A DNA stretch of 6,390 nt from Methanocalculus sp. GTDB taxonomy: Archaea > Halobacteriota > Methanomicrobia > Methanomicrobiales > Methanocorpusculaceae. A program made the position numbers and the translations under genes. Below are positions 1 to 4,735 of the stretch, piece after piece. The notes under the pieces were generated by a model. It was not told the DNA's origin and did not search any database. It was given only the letters and a program-made list of their open reading frames with translations. The stretch spans positions 1 through 6,390 of the forward strand of contig NZ_JARVGN010000093.1 in NCBI RefSeq assembly GCF_029762515.1, written 5' to 3'. The stretch's first letter is position 1, and each line of letters starts with the position of its first letter.

Positions 1-136
1 GGGCAGCAGAACCCATACAAGATTTCACAATGTGAGTAATTCGGGATCATACCTGTATTCCCGCAAAAACAAGAGCGGCCTTGATAGAGGCTATTTCCCA
101 CCGGATATCCTTTTTAAGATGAAATTTGACCGGGTG
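1..136. other. Gene-free left edge
   Basis: I see no convincing gene here. Open stretches in several frames are short and lack a start with a ribosome binding site. One small inverted repeat is visible: CGGGA at 42-46 pairs with TCCCG at 59-63 around a 12-base loop. A T-rich patch at 111-117 (CTTTTTAAG context) could be a weak TATA-like element for the structured region that follows, but this is only a guess. The segment may be the degraded end of a neighbouring gene or mobile element lying outside the window. Confidence 0.4.
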
Positions 137-183
137 TCTTTACACACGCAACAGTGGATGAGAAACTGTGGTTGGTGTAAAGA
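137..183. repeat. Long imperfect hairpin
   Basis: TCTTTACAC at 137-145 and GTGTAAAGA at 175-183 are perfect 9-base inverted repeats. Inside them ACAGT at 151-155 pairs with ACTGT at 165-169, leaving a 9-base loop and a 5-by-5 internal loop. An alternative inner pairing is CAAC 149-152 with GTTG 171-174. The hairpin lies just before the multi-helix region and could be its 5' domain, a processing signal, or the end of a mobile element. No flanking target duplication could be identified. Confidence 0.5.
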
Positions 184-185
184 GA

Positions 186-331
186 GAGACCAGTAACAAT
201 AAGTAGGCGCGATAGCGCCCTAATCCACAATGGCGGTGCGAACAGCACCGCTCGGTGACCGATAGGTCGCCAACCCCGAGGACGAAGCGGGGGATTGAGC
301 AGTGCCCCCCCGCGGAGTCGGAGTGGGTCTT
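186..331 (+). ncRNA. Candidate structured RNA, nested multi-helix junction
   Basis: Read as + strand RNA, the region folds by eye into a nested structure. An outer helix joins 186-191 to 326-331 (GAGACC/GGTCTT). Inside lies a hairpin at 206-210/215-219 with a GATA loop. A helix 221-226/292-297 closes a junction holding three hairpins: 233-239/245-251 (7 pairs, loop GAACA), 254-260/265-271 (7 pairs, loop GATA) and 275-278/288-291. Three pairs (186-331, 221-297, 256-269) are G·U on the + strand and would be A·C on the other, which favours + strand transcription. I do not recognise the family: it does not look like tRNA, rRNA, RNase P RNA or SRP RNA. An omega-type RNA or right end of an IS200/IS605 (TnpB) element, or a group II intron fragment, are alternatives I cannot confirm. 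Confidence 0.4.
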
Positions 332-382
332 ATACAATCCAAGTATCCACCCCAGGTATCCAATCTCGATATCCAATCGAAG
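331..382. repeat. Four tandem 13-bp repeats
   Basis: Four head-to-tail units start at 331, 344, 357 and 370. The consensus TATCCAATCCAAG is matched at 12, 10, 9 and 12 of 13 positions. The array begins at the last base of the outer helix of the candidate RNA and ends 60 bases before the nucleotidyltransferase start. A 13-base period does not preserve reading frame, so it is not a protein repeat. It could be a set of binding sites for a regulator of the toxin-antitoxin operon, or a replication slippage product. Confidence 0.6.
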
Positions 383-398
383 ACTAATCCCCAACAGA

Positions 399-407
399 GT
401 TTTTATC
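399..407 (+). promoter_or_regulatory. Possible TATA box of the MNT-HEPN operon
   Basis: The T-rich element TTTTTATC at 400-407 resembles an archaeal TATA box. Transcription starting about 25 bases downstream would give a short leader that still includes GAGG at 431-434, a fair ribosome binding site 8 bases before the ATG at 443. No BRE was clearly recognised, so this is a positional argument. Confidence 0.3.
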
Positions 408-442
408 TCCCAGTTGAATAGAGATACTATGAGGACTTCCCT

Positions 443-751
443 ATGACTAATACCTCACGAATACCTATCCCCCATAAGGAGATCGCAGCCTTCTGCAGAA
501 AGTATCATATTCGCAGCCTGGCCCTGTTTGGATCGGTCCTCAGGGAAGACTTTTCGAGGGGGAGCGATATCGATATCCTCATCGAGTTTGAGGAGGGGAA
601 AACACCCGGATTCTTCACCATCTTTACGATGGAAGAAGAATTATCTGAACTCTTTGGAGGAAGGAAGATCGATATCAGGACACCGGAAGATTTGAGTAGA
701 TATTTCAGAGATGATGTAATAAATTCGTGTGAAGTCTGTTATGCACCATAA
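443..751 (+). CDS. mntA: MntA-like minimal nucleotidyltransferase (antitoxin)
   Basis: This 102-residue protein is a minimal nucleotidyltransferase of the MNT (COG1669) group. The GS-x10-D-x-D signature is complete: G30-S31, then D42 and D44 in GSDIDILIEF. A third acidic residue, D77 in KIDIR, completes the metal site. In characterised MntA/HepT pairs the antitoxin uses ATP to add AMP units to a tyrosine of the HEPN toxin and so silences it; here that role is inferred from the motifs and the adjacent partner. The ATG at 443 is preceded by GAGG at 431-434, and the length is normal for the family. The end of the gene overlaps the HEPN gene, indicating co-transcription and probably translational coupling. 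Nothing suggests decay. Confidence 0.9.
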   Translation: MTNTSRIPIPHKEIAAFCRKYHIRSLALFGSVLREDFSRGSDIDILIEFEEGKTPGFFTIFTMEEELSELFGGRKIDIRTPEDLSRYFRDDVINSCEVCYAP

Positions 752-1070
752 CGATACAGTGTACATTCGACATGCAATTGATGCGGCTGAAAAAGCGATT
801 GAAATCTCCCAACAGATTTGTAAAAAAGACCTCCATGGAGATGATGTCTATTCGCTTGCACTTATCAGACTTCTTGAGATAATTGGTGAGGCAGCCAATC
901 TCGTCTCAAAAAAATATAAATTGGATCATCCCGAGATCCCATGGAGCCAGATGATTGGAATGAGAAACAGACTTATTCACGGATATTTTGACATTAATAT
1001 TGATATTGTCTGGGACACTGTGAAAAAAGATCTACCCCCCTTGGTTGGATTACTCAAAAAAATTTTATGA
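741..1070 (+). CDS. hepT: HepT-like HEPN ribonuclease toxin (DUF86)
   Basis: This 109-residue helical protein belongs to the HEPN/DUF86 family. The R-x4-H-x-Y motif is intact near the C-terminus as R75-N-R-L-I-H80-G-Y82. R and H form the ribonuclease site in the dimer, and the tyrosine is the residue modified by the partner nucleotidyltransferase in characterised HepT proteins. Conserved helix residues include E46-I-I-G-E50-A-A-N53. I chose the ATG at 741, which overlaps the upstream gene by 11 bases and gives the usual family N-terminus; a GTG at 729 would add four residues (MKSV). No strong separate ribosome binding site is visible, so translation probably depends on the upstream gene. Together the two genes form a type VII toxin-antitoxin module, which may stabilise the region or act against phage or plasmids. 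Confidence 0.88.
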   Translation: MHHNDTVYIRHAIDAAEKAIEISQQICKKDLHGDDVYSLALIRLLEIIGEAANLVSKKYKLDHPEIPWSQMIGMRNRLIHGYFDINIDIVWDTVKKDLPPLVGLLKKIL

Positions 1071-1136
1071 ATCTATAGTAGTAACCTTCCATCAAAACTT
1101 CCAACAGGCTGATATTTTCAATTAGATAAAAAAAAT
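1071..1136 (+). promoter_or_regulatory. AT-rich spacer with possible leaderless promoter for top6A
   Basis: This 66-base gap separates the HEPN stop from the top6A start. No Shine-Dalgarno sequence precedes the ATG at 1137; the preceding bases are an A-rich run. GATATTTTC at 1111-1119 lies about 20-25 bases before the ATG, where a TATA box would sit for a leaderless archaeal transcript. This suggests that top6A has its own promoter and is not simply part of the toxin-antitoxin operon. Confidence 0.35.
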
Positions 1137-2258
1137 ATGACAGAGGAAACCACATTGAAAGAAATTCCAGAGAGCGATCAGAAAAAGAACACCCACACAA
1201 TCAGCCGTCTCGTTGAGATAGCACAGGTGTGGTACGACCAGATCGCTGATGGCGAGATCCCCTCGATCAGGCTGCCGACCCGGACAAAGCAGAATATAAC
1301 GTATGATGATGCATCAGAGGTCTGGAAATACGGGGAGCGGGAGAGCACCCGGGCTGCCTCAACTGCCCGGGGTGCGACACATCTCCTGAAGATGGCCTAT
1401 GTGATCGGGTTCCTCAAAGGGCAGCTCACAGAGAACCGCTCATCGACACTCAGGGAGATGTATTATATCTCGGAATCCTGGAAGAAGGCGAAATTCACTG
1501 CCCAGGATGAGAGCAACTACCTCGTCGAGGATCTTGAGATCGTCACCGCACTCGAACGCGAGGCATTCCATCTCCGGCCTGAAGAGGATGGGGCATCGGT
1601 CTTTGGACCTCTCAAACTCAGGGAGACGACCCGGCGTGGTGCCCGCGAGATTCATTGCAGGGACGATGTCGGGGAGGCCGGGTATGCGATCCCAAACAAT
1701 GTCGGGAGTGTCGAATTTATCGATCATGACGCGAAGTTTGTCATTGCGATGGAGACCGGCGGTATGTATGCCCGTCTCCAGGAGAATGGCTTTGACGAGG
1801 AGTACAACTGTGTCCTCGTCCATCTCAAGGGGCAGCCGGCCCGGTCGACCCGGCGGATGCTGAAGAAGCTGAACGAGGAGCTGAAACTCCCGGTACTTAT
1901 CTTCACAGACGGCGACCCCTGGAGTTACCGGATCTATGCCTCGGTCGCCTACGGCTCGATCAAGAGTGCGCATATGTCCGAGCTCCTGGCCACCCCGGCA
2001 GCCCAATTCATCGGCGTCCAGCCCTCTGATATCAGGGATTACGATCTGCCTGCCGACACCCTCAGTGAACAGGACATCGCCGCACTCAAGGCGGAGCTGA
2101 CCGACCCCCGGTTTGCCACTGATTATTGGCGTGACCAGATCAATCTACAGCTCTCGATGGGGCTGAAGTCGGAACAGCAGGCGTTTGCAGCAAGGGGGCT
2201 GGATTTTGTGACGGGGGAGTACCTGCCGAAGCGGTTGAAGGAAATGGGGGTTGTGTGA
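1137..2258 (+). CDS. top6A: DNA topoisomerase VI subunit A
   Basis: This is the 373-residue cleaving subunit of type IIB topoisomerase VI, a relative of Spo11. With Top6B it makes ATP-dependent double-strand passages and decatenates or relaxes DNA. The N-terminal winged-helix (5Y-CAP) part carries STLREMYY at 103-110; by alignment with Spo11 the second tyrosine, Y110, is the catalytic residue that links to DNA. The Toprim domain supplies the metal-binding acids E206 (AMETGGMYARL) and D258/D260 (FTDGDPWSYRIY). The 52-residue spacing between E and the first D equals that known for the Methanocaldococcus enzyme. Length and motifs are complete, so the protein should be active. Top6B is normally the upstream neighbour in archaea but is not seen here. 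The gene is clearly richer in G+C than those on both sides, consistent with a core gene flanked by acquired modules. The glycosyltransferase begins 6 bases after its stop. Confidence 0.96.
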   Translation: MTEETTLKEIPESDQKKNTHTISRLVEIAQVWYDQIADGEIPSIRLPTRTKQNITYDDASEVWKYGERESTRAASTARGATHLLKMAYVIGFLKGQLTENRSSTLREMYYISESWKKAKFTAQDESNYLVEDLEIVTALEREAFHLRPEEDGASVFGPLKLRETTRRGAREIHCRDDVGEAGYAIPNNVGSVEFIDHDAKFVIAMETGGMYARLQENGFDEEYNCVLVHLKGQPARSTRRMLKKLNEELKLPVLIFTDGDPWSYRIYASVAYGSIKSAHMSELLATPAAQFIGVQPSDIRDYDLPADTLSEQDIAALKAELTDPRFATDYWRDQINLQLSMGLKSEQQAFAARGLDFVTGEYLPKRLKEMGVV

Positions 2259-2264
2259 GAACCC

Positions 2265-3302
2265 ATGGATGACCGTTATCAGCTTGGAGTTTTCGCGAAT
2301 ATGTTCCCCAAAAAACCAGAGGATCACTCCGGGATCTTTATCAAGCGGATGGTCGATGATCTCATCGATCAGGGGATTTATGTCAAACTTGCTGTAAAAC
2401 ACAATCGTTCTATTCTTGGGTACTTTGACTTTTTTATCAACAGCCTCCAGCTCTGCCTTGAGAAGGACATCGATATCCTGCAGGCACACTACATCCCGCA
2501 TAGTAGTATTATTCCGGCACTCTTCAAGGGGAATAGACCGTTAATCCTGAAGTTTCATGGTGATGATGCCAGAATCTTCCCATTTAAGTCCCTGATACAC
2601 CAGATGATAACCCGGTGGATGCTGCACCGTGCAGACTATGTACTCTCTTCGAGTGAAGAGATGAGGAAAACGCTGATTGGAATTGGAGCAAAGCCAGAAC
2701 GATCCGCAGCCATCGCTTCAGGGGTAGATACAGATCGGTTCAAACCAATGGATACAAACGAGTGCCGGGCTTGTTTTGGCATTGATAGAGAAAGAATGGT
2801 CTTCCTCTATCTTGGTAGGTATCACCCCTGGAAAGGGATATATGAGCTGATAGAAGCAGCCCGACATTTCCCCGATGATCTTTTTATTTTTGCGGGAACC
2901 GGAGCACTCCCGGAACATCCCGATAATTGTATCAATATCGGAGCCATTGAGCCGGAGAAGGTTCCCACACTGATGAACTGTGCAGATTGCCTCATCCTTC
3001 CAAGTTACACAGAAGGCCTTCCAAATGTCCTTATGGAAGCACTCTCCTGTTCCGTACCGGTGATCGCAACAAATGTGGGTGGATGCCCGGAAGTAGTACA
3101 GGATAGAAAAACAGGGCTTCTTATCGCTCCAAAAGATACAACGGCACTCTCGGAGGCTCTTTATTGGATGAAGGAGCATCCTTCTGAAAGAATATTGATG
3201 GGAGAAGAGGGGCGGCGAGATATGATTGAGAGATATGAAATCGAAAAACTCATCACACAGATGATTGATATCCACAGAACTCTACTGGAAGGAAAACGAT
3301 GA
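2265..3302 (+). CDS. GT4 family glycosyltransferase
   Basis: This 345-residue GT-B fold enzyme belongs to glycosyltransferase family 4, which are retaining enzymes using nucleotide-activated sugars. The N-terminal acceptor domain has HSGIFIKRMV at 21-30 in place of the usual glycine-rich loop, and FHGDD at 98-101. The C-terminal donor domain includes GVDTDRF at 153-159, YLGRYHPWKG at 182-191, and the E-x7-E motif E250-G-L-P-N-V-L-M-E258 followed by VPVIATNVGGCPEVV. There is no signal peptide or membrane span, so it should act at the cytoplasmic face on a lipid-linked glycan. Donor and acceptor cannot be read from sequence. The start lies 6 bases after top6A; its stop overlaps the dehydrogenase start in ATGA, indicating tight coupling downstream. 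Base composition is lower in G+C than top6A, suggesting separate origin. Confidence 0.9.
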   Translation: MDDRYQLGVFANMFPKKPEDHSGIFIKRMVDDLIDQGIYVKLAVKHNRSILGYFDFFINSLQLCLEKDIDILQAHYIPHSSIIPALFKGNRPLILKFHGDDARIFPFKSLIHQMITRWMLHRADYVLSSSEEMRKTLIGIGAKPERSAAIASGVDTDRFKPMDTNECRACFGIDRERMVFLYLGRYHPWKGIYELIEAARHFPDDLFIFAGTGALPEHPDNCINIGAIEPEKVPTLMNCADCLILPSYTEGLPNVLMEALSCSVPVIATNVGGCPEVVQDRKTGLLIAPKDTTALSEALYWMKEHPSERILMGEEGRRDMIERYEIEKLITQMIDIHRTLLEGKR

Positions 3303-4648
3303 CGCAGTCCACAGAATTAATTCGTAAGATAACTGACCGCAAAGCAACAATATCTGTCATTGGCCTTGGATATGTAGGCCTCCCAACTGCCGTCTTCTTT
3401 GCTGAAGAGGGGTTCAGGGTTATCGGAGCTGATCTTGATGAAGCGAAAGTGCAGGCAATCAATAACGGACGTTCTCCCCTCCAAGAGCTTGAGCTTGATA
3501 CACAACTCGCAGATGCAATAACCCATGGTCGGCTCTCTGCCACAACAGATGTTGTGGCTGCAATACGGCAATCTGATATCTGCCTTATCATTGTGCCAAC
3601 CCCGGTGACTGAAGCAAAAGAACCCAATCTGAGATATGTCCAAGCAGCATCCCGTGATGTCCGCGATGGTTTGCATCAAGGTATGCTTGTTGTCCTTGAA
3701 TCAACCACCTATCCCGGCACAACCGAAGAGATCGTACAACCCATTCTCGAAGAGTCCGGGCTTGTTGCAGGAGTTGACTTTGGTCTTGCCTACTGTCCTG
3801 AGCGATATAATCCAGGAGATGCAGCACACCCCATCAGGCAGGTTGCACGAGTTGTCGGAGGCATCACTCCCGAATGGACGGAAACAGCAGTTCAACTCTA
3901 TGCATCGATTATTGATGCCGGTGTGCATCCAGTCTCTTCGCTCCGCACCGCCGAGGCAGCAAAGATTATCGAGAACATTCAGCGTGACCTGAATATTGCG
4001 CTCATGAACGAACTTGCCCTCATCTTTGAACGGATGGATATCGATGTCATGGAGGTTATCAAAGCTGCATCAACAAAATGGAATTTCAATGTCTATTACC
4101 CCGGACCGGGTGTCGGGGGGCACTGCCTTCCGGTTGATCCCTACTACCTGACAAAGAAGGCGCAGGAGCTGGGATACCATGCACAGGTGATCCTTGCCGG
4201 GCGGCGGGTAAACGATGCGATGCCGCTTCATGTCCTCGATCTCCTCATCGATGGCCTGAATGAGGCGGGGAAGCCACTGAAAGGGAGCCACATTCTTGTT
4301 CTTGGCGCGTCGTACAAAGCCAATACGGCAGACCTGCGTGAGTCGCCATCAGAGGTGCTTATTCATGAGGCCGTTGCACGCGGAGCTCACGTGTCGGTTG
4401 CAGATCCGTATTGTGATACAGCAGAGGTCTTCAGATGCCCGGTTGTGTCAATTGAAATGAATACAATAGCCGGATATGATGCAATTATCTATATGGTGGA
4501 TCATGATGCATTCAAAGGTCGGCTTGACGCCATTGTTAAGGAAATGAAACCAGAAGCTGTTTTTGTCGATGGAAGACGTGGTGTTGACCCGGTGATGGTT
4601 GAAAGCTCTGGTTTGATTTACCGGGGAGTCGGGTATTCACAGAGGTAA
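3299..4648 (+). CDS. UDP-N-acetylhexosamine 6-dehydrogenase (WecC/TviB/WbpA-like)
   Basis: This 449-residue cytoplasmic enzyme of the UDP-glucose/GDP-mannose dehydrogenase family oxidises C6 of a nucleotide sugar twice with NAD to give a uronic acid. The N-terminal Rossmann fold shows GLGYVGLPTA at 22-31 and VPTPVTE at 99-105. The central domain has the AEAAKIIENIQRDLNIALMN helix at 218-237 and TKWNF at 259-263, features I associate with the UDP-GlcNAc/GalNAc/ManNAc group (TviB, WbpA, WecC), not with UDP-glucose enzymes. The catalytic cysteine is C276 in PGPGVGGHCLPVDPYYL. The C-terminal domain has GASYKANTADLRESPS at 336-351 and ends with two in-frame stops (4646-4651). GGAAGGA at 3287-3293 is the ribosome binding site. 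Which UDP-N-acetylhexosamine it uses cannot be told. It likely supplies the sugar for the neighbouring glycosyltransferase. Confidence 0.93.
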   Translation: MTQSTELIRKITDRKATISVIGLGYVGLPTAVFFAEEGFRVIGADLDEAKVQAINNGRSPLQELELDTQLADAITHGRLSATTDVVAAIRQSDICLIIVPTPVTEAKEPNLRYVQAASRDVRDGLHQGMLVVLESTTYPGTTEEIVQPILEESGLVAGVDFGLAYCPERYNPGDAAHPIRQVARVVGGITPEWTETAVQLYASIIDAGVHPVSSLRTAEAAKIIENIQRDLNIALMNELALIFERMDIDVMEVIKAASTKWNFNVYYPGPGVGGHCLPVDPYYLTKKAQELGYHAQVILAGRRVNDAMPLHVLDLLIDGLNEAGKPLKGSHILVLGASYKANTADLRESPSEVLIHEAVARGAHVSVADPYCDTAEVFRCPVVSIEMNTIAGYDAIIYMVDHDAFKGRLDAIVKEMKPEAVFVDGRRGVDPVMVESSGLIYRGVGYSQR

Positions 4649-4651
4649 TAA

Positions 4652-4735
4652 ATGAGAGAGAAGCTCAACCAAAGCCCCATCATTGATTCTAAATGGCATC
4701 TTATTTCTGACCCATCATTATCCAGGATGATCTGA
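4652..4735 (+). CDS. Possible 27-residue mini-protein between dehydrogenase and asnB
   Basis: A 27-codon frame fills the whole gap between two glycan genes. Its ATG at 4652 follows AGAGGTAAT (4641-4649), close to the ideal GGAGGTGAT, with short but usable spacing. Its TGA stop (4733-4735) overlaps the asnB ATG in TGATG, as in translationally coupled archaeal genes. The peptide begins MREKLNQSPIID and ends DPSLSRMI; it is mixed charge, has no membrane span, no cysteine and no domain I recognise. It could be a small protein, a coupling peptide whose translation feeds ribosomes to asnB, or chance. I could not judge conservation from one sequence. Confidence 0.35.
   Translation: MREKLNQSPIIDSKWHLISDPSLSRMI
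4724..4732 (+). promoter_or_regulatory. Ribosome binding site of asnB
   Basis: AGGATGATC is close to the archaeal anti-16S consensus GGAGGTGATC and lies immediately before the ATG at 4735. It supports that start, which is also required because the family nucleophile must be the cysteine right after the initiator methionine. Confidence 0.55.

Noticed and set aside
47..139. Thirty sense codons on the - strand (ending FAGIQV) that read protein-like
   Set aside because: No start codon in the stretch; an in-frame stop at 140-142 precedes it. It could be a gene remnant but is too short to support.
140..394. 84-codon frame on the - strand
   Set aside because: It runs across the hairpins of the structured region and the 13-bp repeats, has no recognisable domain, and its coding character is explained by the GC-rich palindromes.
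1..442. CRISPR array or tRNA gene
   Set aside because: The 13-base units have no spacers of CRISPR size, and none of the hairpins form a cloverleaf with a T-loop or anticodon arm.
255..446. 63-codon + strand frame overlapping the MNT start in ATGA
   Set aside because: No ribosome binding site, low-complexity arginine/proline/serine content, and it lies over the helices and repeats. The overlap with the next start is probably chance.
562..576. Palindromic GATATCGATATC-type sequence
   Set aside because: It encodes the conserved D-I-D-I of the transferase active site, so protein constraint explains it; similar GATATC stretches elsewhere also encode Asp-Ile.
1440..2006. 188-codon - strand frame
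   Set aside because: It lies wholly inside the top6A gene, whose motifs are complete, and is a shadow of GC-rich codons.
2718..3275. 185-codon - strand frame
   Set aside because: Antisense to the glycosyltransferase with its E-x7-E motif; no domain recognised.
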